Positions 16,696-26,683 are shown, numbered from the stretch's first letter. The stretch is 64,000 bases of DNA from Gp13-AA77 sp035949375 (GCA_035949375.1 DASZIG010000057.1:18774-82773), one strand, 5' to 3'. The notes: generated by a model not told the origin, from the sequence alone. Made by a program: numbers and translations.

Positions 16696-17732
16696 AAGTG
16701 AGACCACAACGGGTGTCTCCAAGCTTAAAGCGGCCGCTCGCAATCCTGAGTCCGGTGATCCTGGTTTTCGCCGCGCTCGTGGCGGGCCAGCAAGGACCGA
16801 ATCCCGCGTCCGCGATCCCGCGCCGCGACGCCGCGAGTGCGGCGCCCGTCGACTACGCGATCAGCCCGGATGATCTCGTCGACATCGCGGTATTCGACGT
16901 GCCGGAGATGTCGCGGTCGTTTCGCGTCCAGCCCGGCGGTTCGATCACTCTGCCCCTCATGACGGAACCGATCGCTGCCGCTGGACTCACGCCCGACCAG
17001 CTCGCTCGCGTCGTCTCGGACCGGCTGAAGGCTGCGGGCCTGGTCAGCGATCCCCGCGTTACGGTCGAAGTCCGCGAGTCGCGGGTGCATTCGATCGCCG
17101 TGACGGGCGCGGTGAAGAAGCCGCAGCTTTATCCCGTGTTTGGCAAAACCACGCTGCTCGACGTTCTGGCGCAGGCCGAAGGCCTTTCGGACGACGCCGG
17201 CGGGGTCGCCCTCGTGACGCGCGGCGGAGCTGCCGCGCCTGCGGCCGACGGAGGCCTGGCCGGCACCAGCAGCGGCGCTGATCCCGCGGATCCGATCGTA
17301 ATCGATCTCAAACGCTTGATGCAGACCAGCGACCCACGGCTGAATATCGATCTCTACCCGGGCGACCGCGTCACCGTCCAGCGCGCCGGCGTGGTCTACG
17401 TGGTCGGGGCCGTGAATCGTCCCGGCGGCTTCGTTCTTACGAGCGAGCATCAGCCCATGACGGTCCTCAAAGCGCTGGCGCTGGCCGAAGACCTGAAGCC
17501 GACAGCCATCGCCAATAAGGCCATGATTATTCATCCCAAGCCCTTAGCCTCAGGCGCGCAGGATGAGTCGCCGGTAAAGCTCAAAGAAATTCTGGCCGGC
17601 CGCGCCCCGGATCGGCCCCTCCAGGCGGATGAGATCCTGTTCGTACCTGACAGCACCAGCCAGCGCGCCCTGCGCCGGGCGGCCGAGGCGGCCGTCCAGA
17701 TCACCACCGGCGTCATCATCTGGCGGCTCTGA
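16689..17732 (+). CDS. Polysaccharide export protein (Wza-type, Poly_export/SLBB)
   Basis: The likely start is GTG at 16689 (or 16698), overlapping the end of the antiterminator gene; about 347 residues. A signal peptide follows (LKRPLAILSPVILVFAALVAG). The Poly_export domain starts at YAISPDDLVDIAVFDVPEMS, with VQPGGSITLPLM and VTVEVRESRVHSIAVTGAVK. At least two SLBB-type segments follow (AVTGAVKKPQLYPV; VVYVVGAVNRPGGFVLTSEH). The family forms the outer-membrane channel for polymer export. Unlike classical Wza, there is no lipobox Cys after the signal peptide. The C-terminal VQITTGVIIWRL could be the membrane-spanning amphipathic helix. Confidence 0.88.
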   Translation: MLKVRPQRVSPSLKRPLAILSPVILVFAALVAGQQGPNPASAIPRRDAASAAPVDYAISPDDLVDIAVFDVPEMSRSFRVQPGGSITLPLMTEPIAAAGLTPDQLARVVSDRLKAAGLVSDPRVTVEVRESRVHSIAVTGAVKKPQLYPVFGKTTLLDVLAQAEGLSDDAGGVALVTRGGAAAPAADGGLAGTSSGADPADPIVIDLKRLMQTSDPRLNIDLYPGDRVTVQRAGVVYVVGAVNRPGGFVLTSEHQPMTVLKALALAEDLKPTAIANKAMIIHPKPLASGAQDESPVKLKEILAGRAPDRPLQADEILFVPDSTSQRALRRAAEAAVQITTGVIIWRL

Positions 17733-17750
17733 GGTTCATCGATCACCATC

Positions 17751-20000
17751 ATGGAAAGCCAGTCCCTGCAACGATTGCCCCTGGAGAATTCCGGAGCGGT
17801 GCGACGCGCGCCGTCGCATTTCGCCGACATCGAGCTCGAGAGAACTGACAGCTATTTCTACCTGCGCACCTACTGGCACATTCTGGTCAAGCGCCGCTGG
17901 ACGATCCTGGCGGCGGCCTCGGTGCTGGTGGGGGCCGTCGCCGTGGTCTCGTTCAAGATGCAGCCGGTCTACCGGGCCGTGGCGCGCGTGGAAGTGGAGG
18001 CGGAGGCGCCGGAGATCCAATCGCTGAACGATCTTTACCGCAGTACGCCGAGCGATGACGCCTTCCTGCAGACCCAGGTCAACGTCCTCGAGAGCGATAC
18101 GCTCGCCTGGGAGACCATTCAGCAGCTGAACCTCGAAAAGACCGCGGACCTCACCGCCGTGGCCGGTGTGCCGCCGCTAGGCGCGGCCGGTGGCGAAGAA
18201 GGCGGGCGAGGACGCTTGATCCGCGCCTTTCGCAGCAACCTGCACGTGGAACTGATGCGCAACAGCCGCATGCTGGAAATCAGCTTTGAAAGCAAAGATC
18301 CCGCGCGGGCCGCGGCGGTTGCGAACGCCCTGGTGAACAACTATGCTGAGTACAATTTTCGTAAGAAATACAACTCCACGCGGCAAGCCTCGTCGTGGAT
18401 GGAGCAGCAGCTCGACGAGTTGAAGGCCAAGACGGAGAAGTCGCAGCAGCAATTGGTGGACTATGAGCGCGAGAACGCCATCGTCAACGTCAGCGACAAG
18501 GAAAACGTGGTGGAAGAGCGCCTGGCCGACCTGAGCCGCGACCTCACTATTGCCCAAAGCGAGCGTGTGGAGAAGGAGTCACTGAACGACCTGGTCCGGT
18601 CCAATCCTTCGCAAGCCGCCTTGCTGATCCAGGACGATCTGCTGCAGCGCCTCGAGGAAAAATACGCCGACCTGAGCGCGCAGTACGCGGACGCCTTGAG
18701 CGAATACGGGCCGAAGTTTCCCAAGGTGGTCCGGCTGCAGAGCCAGATGAAGTCCATGGAGGGCTTTGTTGATGACGAGCGTCGCCGCCTGAGGGAGCGC
18801 ATTCAGAACGACTATCTGGCGGCCCAGGGTCGCGAGAAGCTTCTCACCGATGCCGTGGCCCAGCAGAAAGTTGAAGTCGGAAGGCTGAGTCAACTCCTGA
18901 TCCGGCACAACATTCTCAAGCGGGAATTCGACACGAACCAGCAGCTTTACGAGAGCCTGCTGCAGCGCCTCAAAGACGCCACCGTTTCAGCGGGTTTGCG
19001 CGCCACGAACATCCATGTGATCGACACGGCGTTCGTGCCTTCCGCCCCCGTGCGGCCGAAGCGCTTGATGAACGTCGGCATCGCGCTCCTGGTGGGCTTA
19101 ATCCTCGGCGTGACCTTCGCCTTTGTAGAGGAGGGACTCGACAACTCGATCAAAAGCGCCGAGGACGTGGAAAGGCTGATCGCCGCGCCTGCCCTTGCCA
19201 TTGTGCCCGCCGCGGGCTCCGAGGGCAGGCGCGTCTACGGAGCGGCGAATGGCAAGCGACGGAACTTCGGAAAGCCGATCACCAACGGGGCGGTGGCGCT
19301 GGCGGTCTTGAAGCATCCCGCGTCGGCGCTCTCGGAGTCCTATCGCGCGCTGCGAACGGCGATCCTGCTTTCCACGGCGGCCCGTCCGCCGCAAGCGCTG
19401 CTTATAACCAGCCCGCAGCCGAATGAGGGCAAGAGTTGCACGTCGCTGAACCTCGCCCTGACCCTGGCGCAGCAGAACGGCCGCGTGGTGATCGTCGACG
19501 GCGACCTGCGCAAGCCCTGCGTGGCGCGTCACCTGGGCCTGAACCTCGAACCGGGGTTGAGCGGTGTGCTGACGGGCGCGCACGGCCTCGATGAAGCGCT
19601 GTGCCCGGTCGATGGCGTCCCGCAGCTCTGGGCTCTGCCGGGCGGCCCCACGCCACCGAATCCAGCGGAGCTACTCTCTTCGCCGCAGATGGCTGACATC
19701 CTGCAGCAGTTGCGCGGGCGCTTCGATCACATCGTTATTGACTCGCCGCCGCTGCTGATGGTCACGGACGCCACCGTGCTCTCCACCCTCGTGGATGGCG
19801 TGATCCTGGTGGTGGAGAGCGGAGTCACGGTGCGGGGCGCCCTGCTGCGCGCCCACTCCCTGGTCGATAACGCGGGCGGACGGCTGCTGGGCGTAGTGAT
19901 GAACAAGGTTGATCTGCGCCACGACGCTTACTATTACGCATCGCGGACCCGCTACTATCACGCCTACTACGACGCTGCCGCCACGTCAACGCGGTCGTAG
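17751..20000 (+). CDS. Polysaccharide co-polymerase with fused BY-type tyrosine kinase (Wzc-like)
   Basis: 749 residues. A Wzz-type N-terminal membrane helix (RRWTILAAASVLVGAVAVVS, about 48-68) is followed by a long periplasmic coiled-coil part (about 205-400) and a second helix (NVGIALLVGLILGVTFAFVEEG, near 425-447, with the Wzz Pro-rich lead PSAPVRPKRLMN). The cytoplasmic kinase has Walker A SPQPNEGKSCTS near 553, Walker A' VVIVDGDLRKP near 578, and Walker B IVIDSPPLLMVTD near 661. The C-terminal tail is Tyr-rich (DAYYYASRTRYYHAYYDA), the autophosphorylation cluster. Established family role: controls chain length and couples polymerisation to export with Wza. Its position directly after the wza-like gene fits. 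Confidence 0.93.
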   Translation: MESQSLQRLPLENSGAVRRAPSHFADIELERTDSYFYLRTYWHILVKRRWTILAAASVLVGAVAVVSFKMQPVYRAVARVEVEAEAPEIQSLNDLYRSTPSDDAFLQTQVNVLESDTLAWETIQQLNLEKTADLTAVAGVPPLGAAGGEEGGRGRLIRAFRSNLHVELMRNSRMLEISFESKDPARAAAVANALVNNYAEYNFRKKYNSTRQASSWMEQQLDELKAKTEKSQQQLVDYERENAIVNVSDKENVVEERLADLSRDLTIAQSERVEKESLNDLVRSNPSQAALLIQDDLLQRLEEKYADLSAQYADALSEYGPKFPKVVRLQSQMKSMEGFVDDERRRLRERIQNDYLAAQGREKLLTDAVAQQKVEVGRLSQLLIRHNILKREFDTNQQLYESLLQRLKDATVSAGLRATNIHVIDTAFVPSAPVRPKRLMNVGIALLVGLILGVTFAFVEEGLDNSIKSAEDVERLIAAPALAIVPAAGSEGRRVYGAANGKRRNFGKPITNGAVALAVLKHPASALSESYRALRTAILLSTAARPPQALLITSPQPNEGKSCTSLNLALTLAQQNGRVVIVDGDLRKPCVARHLGLNLEPGLSGVLTGAHGLDEALCPVDGVPQLWALPGGPTPPNPAELLSSPQMADILQQLRGRFDHIVIDSPPLLMVTDATVLSTLVDGVILVVESGVTVRGALLRAHSLVDNAGGRLLGVVMNKVDLRHDAYYYASRTRYYHAYYDAAATSTRS

Positions 20001-20126
20001 CTGGTTCAAAGTAGGACGAAGAGTGCGGGACGAATAATGAGCATAGACCGGTCTGTTCATCGTTCACCCTTCACAATCATCATTTGATTTTTCTTCCGTG
20101 ACGTTTCTCCCGGCCTGGCCGCTTCC

Positions 20127-21524
20127 ATGAGGATCCTCCATCCGGCGGTAAGCAAGTGGTGTCTGCCAACGCGGGGGCGACGCTTTCTGTTTCTGGCCGC
20201 TGCCGGCGTGGTGGCTTTGCTGCCGGCGTTCGAAGCCGCGCGGCTCGCAACTGCCATTATTCTGGGCGCATCGACGGACCCTGCTCAATTGCAGCGCGCG
20301 CTGGTGCTCGACCCGGCCGACGCCGGGGTCGAGCATCGTCTGGGCTTGACGCTTTTCTATTCCGCGTCCGGGACCCCGCCGGAACGCGCCCAGGGGCTCG
20401 ATCACCTGCGGCGCGCTACCGCCTACGATCCCTATGAAGCTCTCTACTGGTCTGACCTGGCCTCTGCCTGTGAGGCGTCGCGCGACGTATCCTGCGCCGA
20501 TGACGCTATAAAGCGCGCTCTCGATTCGAGCCCGATGACGCCGCGCCTTTACTGGTCGGCTGCGAACTACAGCCTGCGCACGGGCCGGCAGGCGCAGGCC
20601 CTGGTGCTCTTCGAGCGCCTCCTGGACCTCGATCCGTCGTATGCCGAGCCTGTTTTTCGGATCTGTCTCCGCATGCTCGGCTCGCCCGAAAGCGCGGAAC
20701 AGAAGATTCTCGCGGAGAACAGAAATCCCCATGTGGCGGCGGCGTTCCTGAATCTCGCGAGCGGACTTGGAGATGACGATTCCGCTTACGCCGAATGGCA
20801 ACACGTGGTGTCCGCGGGCGGCGCCGGGCTTGGCACGCTGAGTCTCGCGGAACTCGAGCCCTACCTCGATCACCTCATTGACGCCGGCAGGCAGAACGAC
20901 GCCCTGACGGTTTGGAGCGACCTTGAGCGCCTGGGCGTGGTCGCGCCGCCCGATTCCGGCAAGCGCGCCGAGAGTGCATCGTACGATGGCGCTGCGCCGG
21001 CCCAGCTCGTCTTCAATGGGGGCTTTGAACGGAATCCGCTGAACGCCGGTTTAGACTGGCGCTACAATCCTGAGCCCTTTGTCGCCGTCACACTTTCGGA
21101 TGTGGCGTCGCACGGCGGCTCCAATTCGCTGCAGATCGAGTTTACGGGATACCGCAACCAGGAGTACGAGCCCGTCTTCGAGATCGTGCCCGTGCAGCCG
21201 GGGCGCTCGTACCTGCTTGCCGGGTTCGTGCGCAGCCAGGCGATTACCTCCGACACGGGCCCGCGTCTGCGCGTGCGTGACCCCGCCTGCCTGCCATCGT
21301 CCTCGTCGTGTCTGGATGCGTCGAGCGCGGACACGATCTCCACCACGCCCTGGCATCCGGTGGGCCTGAGCTTCACCACCGGTCCCGGGACCCGCTTCGT
21401 GCGGCTTTCGATCTGGCGGCCGCGCAGTCGAGGCTATCCTGCTGAGATCAGCGGAATGTGTTGGGTCGACGATGTGTTGATTGCCGAGCAGCCGCTCGAA
21501 GGCGCGCTCGCGCCGCGCCGCTGA
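20127..21524 (+). CDS. Membrane-anchored TPR protein with C-terminal carbohydrate-binding-like domain
   Basis: 465 residues. One N-terminal membrane helix (RRFLFLAAAGVVALLPAFEA). About residues 50-260 contain TPR-like helices (ALVLDPADAGVEHRLGL, HLRRATAYDPYEALYWSDLA, LFERLLDLDPSYAEPV). From about residue 290 the fold changes to a beta-rich domain (LVFNGGFERNPLNAGLDWRY, HGGSNSLQIEFTGY, IVPVQPGRSYLLAGFVRS), as in CBM-like proteins placed between Wzc and Wzy genes in many exopolysaccharide clusters. The likely role is as a periplasmic scaffold for the export complex (inference). Its TGA stop directly abuts the ligase start. Confidence 0.78.
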   Translation: MRILHPAVSKWCLPTRGRRFLFLAAAGVVALLPAFEAARLATAIILGASTDPAQLQRALVLDPADAGVEHRLGLTLFYSASGTPPERAQGLDHLRRATAYDPYEALYWSDLASACEASRDVSCADDAIKRALDSSPMTPRLYWSAANYSLRTGRQAQALVLFERLLDLDPSYAEPVFRICLRMLGSPESAEQKILAENRNPHVAAAFLNLASGLGDDDSAYAEWQHVVSAGGAGLGTLSLAELEPYLDHLIDAGRQNDALTVWSDLERLGVVAPPDSGKRAESASYDGAAPAQLVFNGGFERNPLNAGLDWRYNPEPFVAVTLSDVASHGGSNSLQIEFTGYRNQEYEPVFEIVPVQPGRSYLLAGFVRSQAITSDTGPRLRVRDPACLPSSSSCLDASSADTISTTPWHPVGLSFTTGPGTRFVRLSIWRPRSRGYPAEISGMCWVDDVLIAEQPLEGALAPRR

Positions 21525-22979
21525 ATGAGCATGGCTACTGTATCCGTCGCATTCGAATCGGCAGAGCTCGATGCCAGCGCCGCCCATGGCCTCGCGGTCC
21601 GGGAGAGCGCGGCCCGGACCCTGACCGCGGGTCGCGTGGCGCTGGTCGCTACGCTCACTCTCGCGACGCTGGCCTTTGGCGCAGTCCAGGCCTGGTCCTG
21701 GGGCCTGATGACCGTGCTGGCAGCGGCAACCTTGCTGCTGTGGGCGTGGGCAGCCGCCGGGCGAGGTCTGGTGCGTATCGCATGGACGCCGCTCTACGTG
21801 CCCGCCGCCGTCTTTTTGCTGGTCGGATTCGTTCAGTTTGCCGGTCACTTCACCGCGGACCTCGCCGCCACGCGCGAGTCGCTCGTGAAGCTCGTGGCGG
21901 ATTTGCTGATCTTTTTCCTGGCATGCCAGCTTTGGGTGTCTGCCTCGCCAGCCGGATTCCGCAGGCTTGGCGTTGCTGTAACGCTCCTCGCCTGCGGCCT
22001 GGCGTTTTTCAGCACGCTGCAGTTTTTCGCAAGCCCGGGCATGCTTTACGGCGTCGTCAGGCCACGCTGGGGTGGCTGGATCTTCGGTCCCTACGTGAAT
22101 CACAACCACTACGCTGGGTTGATGGAAATGCTGATCCCCGTCGCGCTCGGCTATGTGATTTCGCAGAGACCGCGGCGCGAAATCCGCGCCCGCAGCGTCG
22201 TTGTCCGCGCGCTCAGGCCTCTTGCCATTTTAGTCGCGGTGGCTTCGGTGCTGCTCTCGGGCTCACGCGGAGGCATGATCGCGCTTGGAGTTGAAGCGGC
22301 TCTTTTCGTTTTGGTCGCCGGCCGGTACCTTCCCGAGGCGCGCCGCCGTCGGCTGGCGGTCGCGGGCATCGCGGGCGTGGCGGCGTCCGCGGCTCTGTTT
22401 CTCTGGCTCGATCCGGGCCAGATTTCGCGGCGCCTCGGCGCTGTGGCCGATCTCTCGCGCGCTCCCGAAGCCACTCTGGGCGAGCGCCGCGAACTTGCTC
22501 GCGACGCACTTCACATTTTCCGCGCCCATCCATGGACAGGGGCGGGCCTCGGCAGCTTTGCGACGGTTTACCCGCGCTATCGCAGCTTTGCGAGCGATCT
22601 TGAGTGGGACCATGCCCACAACGACTACGCCGAAGCGCTGGCCGAGACCGGCGTCGCCGGTGGCGTTGCCATTGTGGTCGCGCTCGCCTTGTTCGTGGCT
22701 CTCGCCTTCCAGAATCTCGGCGGGCGCCTCAAGTATGGTGAGCGCGGCGGGGGTTGGATCCGTCTCGGAGCGGCGATCGGCTGCTGCGGTTTGCTGGTCC
22801 ACAGCCTGGGCGATTTCAACCTCCACATTCCGGCGAACGCTGCCTGGTTTGCGTTCTGCGCGGGGATCGCAGTGGGTCAAGGCGCATCGAGCAGAAGAGG
22901 GCGGAATGCGCCAAACGAGGGCATCAGTGCGCCTTTCTGCGAAACCGACCGAATACCCGCGATGGGCGAGCGGCTGTGA
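21525..22979 (+). CDS. O-antigen ligase/polymerase (Wzy_C family)
   Basis: 484 residues with about 10-12 membrane helices. The family signature region is clear: GPYVNHNHYAGLMEMLIPVALGY, LLSGSRGGMIAL (SRGG motif), the periplasmic loop GERRELARDALHIFRAHPWTGAGLGSFATVYP, and DHAHNDYAEALAETGVAGG, the H-x-x-N-D-Y hallmark. Members either polymerise lipid-linked repeat units (Wzy) or transfer polymer to a lipid acceptor (WaaL); sequence does not separate these. A second, unrelated polymerase-like gene is present at 26680-28230. It overlaps the flippase gene by the four bases GTGA. Confidence 0.88.
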   Translation: MSMATVSVAFESAELDASAAHGLAVRESAARTLTAGRVALVATLTLATLAFGAVQAWSWGLMTVLAAATLLLWAWAAAGRGLVRIAWTPLYVPAAVFLLVGFVQFAGHFTADLAATRESLVKLVADLLIFFLACQLWVSASPAGFRRLGVAVTLLACGLAFFSTLQFFASPGMLYGVVRPRWGGWIFGPYVNHNHYAGLMEMLIPVALGYVISQRPRREIRARSVVVRALRPLAILVAVASVLLSGSRGGMIALGVEAALFVLVAGRYLPEARRRRLAVAGIAGVAASAALFLWLDPGQISRRLGAVADLSRAPEATLGERRELARDALHIFRAHPWTGAGLGSFATVYPRYRSFASDLEWDHAHNDYAEALAETGVAGGVAIVVALALFVALAFQNLGGRLKYGERGGGWIRLGAAIGCCGLLVHSLGDFNLHIPANAAWFAFCAGIAVGQGASSRRGRNAPNEGISAPFCETDRIPAMGERL

Positions 22980-24331
22980 CAACTCCATCGCGTTACGTTC
23001 GCAATCTGATCACGACGGCAAGCGGGCAGGCCGCGGTCCTCGGCCTCGGCGTCTTCACCGGCATCGCTTCGGCGCGCCTGCTCGGTCCCGAGAGCCGCGG
23101 CGAGCTGGCCGCCATCACTCTCTGGCCGCTGATCCTGGTGCTGGTGGCGAGCTTCGGGATCAACCAGGCTATCGTCTTCCACGCCGGTAAGCGCCGCTTT
23201 ACTCTTTCCGAGGTCTGGACGGGGGCGCTCGCCCTCTGGCTCGTTCAATCGCTGGCGGTGCTCGCGGCCGGATGGATGCTGCTTCCGTTGGTTCTGCGGC
23301 ACTACGGTCCGGAGACCCTGCGTCTTTCGCTGCTGTTTCTGGCATTCACGCCGATGGTGCTGCTGGGAGGCTACCCTGCGAGCCTCGCACAGGGCCGGCT
23401 GGATCTGCTTTCGTTCAGCGTCCTGCGCCTGATTGCGCCGGCGGTGTACGCCCTCGGGCTCGTCGCGCTCGCCCTTCGCGGCCGGGTCACCTTGCGCGAG
23501 GTCGTCGGGCTGCAGGTGTTGGGCCTGGCCCTCGCGGCCGCCGCCGCCCTGGGGCTCGCGCTCGGCAGAATCCGGGTGGGCCTCGCATGGAGCCGCGCCG
23601 CTTGCGCTCACCTACTGCGGTTCGGCTGGAGGTCCAATCTCTCGTCCCTCACTTCCTACGTGAACCAGCGCTCCGATCAGCTTCTGCTCTCGCTCTTCGT
23701 GGGCCCCCGCGATCTCGGCCTTTACGTGGTGGCAGTGGCGCTCGCGACCGCCGCAGGCTTTTTCCCCCAGGCCGTGGGCACCGTGACGATCGCCACGGGC
23801 GCCAACCTGGATGCGGACGCGGCCCGCAAGGTTATCGCGCGCTCGTTCCGGGTGACGTTGGCGGCGCTCGCGATTGGATGCTCGGCGCTCTTCGTCGCCT
23901 GTCCCTGGCTGATCGGACTCGCCTACGGTCCTTCGTACAGCTCCGCCGCCACCGCCTGCAGGATTCTGCTGCCGGGCAGCGTGGCGCTGGGACTGAATCA
24001 GGTGCTCTACGACGGTGCGCGGGCCCTGGAGCGGCCCGTACTGCCATCCTACTCGGAAGGCGTTTCCACCGTGGTCACGGTCGTAGGCCTGCTGTTGTTG
24101 CTCCCGCGATTCGGATTCCTGGGTGCGGCGGTGGCTTCGACGCTCGCTTACAGCGTGAGCCTGATCGTGATGCTCGGCCTCGCCCGGTCCCGCCTGAATC
24201 TTGGTTTGCGCAACCTGCTCGGCGTACGGGTCTCCCATCGCCTTCGTCCCAGCGAAGGGGGGAATCTCAACCCCCTGCCGGCGGCGGGCGCATCTTCCGC
24301 ACTTGATCGAACACACACTTCGACAGTTTGA
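22976..24331 (+). CDS. Polysaccharide flippase (Wzx-type, MATE/PST superfamily)
   Basis: 451 residues from GTG at 22976, chosen because it gives a four-base GTGA overlap with the stop of the ligase gene and removes a non-homologous N-terminus. Twelve or more hydrophobic segments: ASGQAAVLGLGVFTGIASARLLGPESRGELA near the N-terminus is the typical PST start, followed by GINQAIVF, SNLSSLTSYVNQRSDQLLLSLF and GLYVVAVALATAAGFFPQAVGTV. The family flips undecaprenyl-diphosphate-linked repeat units across the inner membrane. With two polymerase-like proteins and a Wzc/Wza pair it makes this a Wzx/Wzy-dependent locus. No priming transferase was found beside it. Confidence 0.88.
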   Translation: MTTPSRYVRNLITTASGQAAVLGLGVFTGIASARLLGPESRGELAAITLWPLILVLVASFGINQAIVFHAGKRRFTLSEVWTGALALWLVQSLAVLAAGWMLLPLVLRHYGPETLRLSLLFLAFTPMVLLGGYPASLAQGRLDLLSFSVLRLIAPAVYALGLVALALRGRVTLREVVGLQVLGLALAAAAALGLALGRIRVGLAWSRAACAHLLRFGWRSNLSSLTSYVNQRSDQLLLSLFVGPRDLGLYVVAVALATAAGFFPQAVGTVTIATGANLDADAARKVIARSFRVTLAALAIGCSALFVACPWLIGLAYGPSYSSAATACRILLPGSVALGLNQVLYDGARALERPVLPSYSEGVSTVVTVVGLLLLLPRFGFLGAAVASTLAYSVSLIVMLGLARSRLNLGLRNLLGVRVSHRLRPSEGGNLNPLPAAGASSALDRTHTSTV

Positions 24332-24371
24332 CGCGCAACGAGGACTTCGGGATTGTGAGGCCGTCGCACAG

Positions 24372-25631
24372 GTGCGGCCACCATTGCCGGAGCGCAACGC
24401 GGCCGAGCGCAGGCTTCGGCTCGCCATTCTTCTCAGTCGGCCGGTGCAGTACTTCGCGCCGGTCTTCCGGGCTCTGGCGCGGCGGCCGGAGATCGACCTG
24501 ACCGTGATCTATTGCAGTCTCGACGGCGCTTGCGCGCAGTTCGATCCGGAGTTCGCGCGCGTCGTGCAATGGGATACGCCGATCCTCGATGGCTATCGCC
24601 ACAAGGTGCTGCGGAGTTGGTGGCCGCGAAGGATCGAAGGGCCGCTCGCCTATTTCGCGCCCAGCGCCGCGCGCGGGATCAGGGCGGTGGATTACGACGC
24701 CCTCATCGTTTTCGGATGGGCCTACCTTACCTGCTGGCTGGCCTTTGCCAAAGCGCGCCGGGAATCGCTTCCCTGGATGCTCTATGGGGACACCAGCGTT
24801 ATCTACGAGAAGAAAAAGCGCGGACCCAGGCGCTGGCTGCGCCGCGTGCTGCTTGGTGCGCTTTTCAAGCGCACTTCGGCGTTCCTCACCAGCAGTTCGT
24901 TCAATGCCCGGTTCTATGAATCTCGGGGCGTCGGCCCGGACCGCTGTTTTCCGGCGCCCCACGTGGCGGACGTTCGATTCTTCGCCGAGGCAGCCCGCGA
25001 GGCTCGTGGGTGCCGCGACGAGATTCGCCGGGCGCACGGCATCCCGCGGAACGCTGTGCTGATCCTGTTTGTGGGGAAACTCGTAGCGCGGAAGCGGCCG
25101 GTTGATCTGCTCGGGGTGCTGGAACGGCTGCGCGAGAGTCACCCCGAACTGGCGGTGGCCTTTGCCGGCGACGGTCCTCTGTCCGGCGCTCTCGATGCGG
25201 TCATCCGACGGAAGAAACTCAACACGGCTTTCCTCCTCGGCTTCTGCAACCAGTCGCAACTGCCGGCCCTCTACGCGATCTCCGACATCCTGGTTCTTCC
25301 CTCGGAGCAGGAACCCATCGGCCTGGTGGCCCATGAGGCGGCTGCCTGCGGCCTGCCCCTGATCGTGAGCGACCGCACGGGAGTGTGGGGACCGGGCGAC
25401 GTGGTGCGCCACGGCGAAAACGGTCTCGTTTATCCGGCGGGTGATGTCCCGGCGCTCGCCGAAGCCGTACGGCGCCTGGCCGCGGACCGGAGACTGCGGG
25501 AGCGCATGGGAAAGCGGTCGCGCGAGATTGTTCAGGCCTTCACGCCGGAGCGTTGCGCTGCAGGTTTCGCAGAAGCAGCCCGGTTCGTCTGCGGTACAGC
25601 TCCGACGAGGCCAAAAGAATGCGCATTCTGA
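24372..25631 (+). CDS. Glycosyltransferase, GT4-like
   Basis: About 419 residues from a GTG at 24372, selected because it precedes the first beta-strand (RRLRLAILLSRPVQYFAPVF) by a short lead; a longer frame would overlap the flippase gene by 130 bases. The C-terminal Rossmann domain has the GT-B family signatures: ILFVGKLVARKRPVDLLGVL, FAGDGPLSGAL, LLGFCNQSQLPALYAISDI and LPSEQEPIGLVAHEAAACGLP (the E-x7-E donor motif), then GENGLVYPAGD. It probably adds one sugar to the lipid-linked repeat unit; the donor is unknown. It overlaps the next gene by 13 bases. Confidence 0.85.
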   Translation: MRPPLPERNAAERRLRLAILLSRPVQYFAPVFRALARRPEIDLTVIYCSLDGACAQFDPEFARVVQWDTPILDGYRHKVLRSWWPRRIEGPLAYFAPSAARGIRAVDYDALIVFGWAYLTCWLAFAKARRESLPWMLYGDTSVIYEKKKRGPRRWLRRVLLGALFKRTSAFLTSSSFNARFYESRGVGPDRCFPAPHVADVRFFAEAAREARGCRDEIRRAHGIPRNAVLILFVGKLVARKRPVDLLGVLERLRESHPELAVAFAGDGPLSGALDAVIRRKKLNTAFLLGFCNQSQLPALYAISDILVLPSEQEPIGLVAHEAAACGLPLIVSDRTGVWGPGDVVRHGENGLVYPAGDVPALAEAVRRLAADRRLRERMGKRSREIVQAFTPERCAAGFAEAARFVCGTAPTRPKECAF

Positions 25632-26683
25632 TCTCCGGACACATCTATCCTGATTCCTTTGCCCGAAACATCGCGGTGGCGGCCGAAGGCATGGGACACA
25701 CCGTGGCGACGATTGACCCACGGCCGGTTCATCGGCGACTCGGTTATGTCGGTTCGATCTTGTCGCAGTACGCCTCGAAGGCTCTGCCGTCGATCGAGAA
25801 GCGGCGGCAACGCTCCCTGGTGCGGAGCGCGAAAATGTTTCAGCCCGATTTGATCCTGATCACGCACGCGACGCTTCGTCCGGACGTGATCCGCGAGGTG
25901 CGCCGCGAGTCAAGCGCCAGGGTGGCGGCGTGGTATCCAGACAGTCTGGCGAATCTGGGCCGTCAATATCTGCTTGAAAGCGATCTCGACGCGTGGTTCT
26001 TCAAGGACCCCTACATGGTCGAGGGTTTTCGCGCCAAGCTCGGCTTGAACACTCACTACTTGCCCGAGGCCTGCAACCCGCTCTGGCATCGCCGGCTGGA
26101 GTTGAGCGACGCCGACCGGCGCAGGTACGGGTGCGACCTCACCAGCGCCTGCAACATGTACTACTATCGTGCGCGGATGCTCGAAATCTTCGGGGGCTAT
26201 GATTTGAAGATCTGGGGAACGGGCTTTCCCTTTTGGCTGAGATCGCCCCTTCGCGCGCACTATCCGAACGTCTATGTGGCCGAGCTTGAGAAGTCCAAGG
26301 CATTCAACGCCGCCAAGATTGTCGTCAATACGATGTATCTCGCCGAGATCGAAGGCGTGAATTGCCGTTTATTCGAGGCCGCCGGCTGCGGCGGATTTCA
26401 AATCGCTGACTGGAAGCCCGGGCTTGCCGAACTTTTTGAGCCGGAGCGCGAAGTCGTGACCTTCCGTAGCCGCGACGAACTCAGGGAAAAAGTGGACTAC
26501 TACCTGGCGCGGCCGGAAGAGCGACAGGCGATTGCCAATCGGGGCTATGCTCGCGCCCACCGCGAGCATACGTACGAACGAAGACTCGCGCGATTGTTTC
26601 AGACGCTCGGGCTTCCGTCCGGCGCCTCAATCCAGGAAGAGTCGGCAGAGGAATGCCGGGAAGCGGTCGGATCCTATCGATGA
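25619..26683 (+). CDS. Glycosyltransferase, CgeB-like GT-B family
   Basis: 354 residues from ATG 25619, within the end of the previous gene. Start MRILISGHIYPDSFARNIAVA. The fold and order match CgeB/DUF3880-type glycosyltransferases: HLPEACNP-like turn (YLPEACNPLWH), a middle domain with LKIWGTGFPFW, then KSKAFNAAKIVVNTMYLAEIEGVNCRLFEAAGCGGFQIAD, the donor-binding signature of that family, and ARPEERQAIANRGYARAHREHTYERRL at the end. Cytosolic face of the inner membrane. Likely sugar addition to the repeat unit; donor unknown. It overlaps the next ORF by the bases ATGA. Confidence 0.85.
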   Translation: MRILISGHIYPDSFARNIAVAAEGMGHTVATIDPRPVHRRLGYVGSILSQYASKALPSIEKRRQRSLVRSAKMFQPDLILITHATLRPDVIREVRRESSARVAAWYPDSLANLGRQYLLESDLDAWFFKDPYMVEGFRAKLGLNTHYLPEACNPLWHRRLELSDADRRRYGCDLTSACNMYYYRARMLEIFGGYDLKIWGTGFPFWLRSPLRAHYPNVYVAELEKSKAFNAAKIVVNTMYLAEIEGVNCRLFEAAGCGGFQIADWKPGLAELFEPEREVVTFRSRDELREKVDYYLARPEERQAIANRGYARAHREHTYERRLARLFQTLGLPSGASIQEESAEECREAVGSYR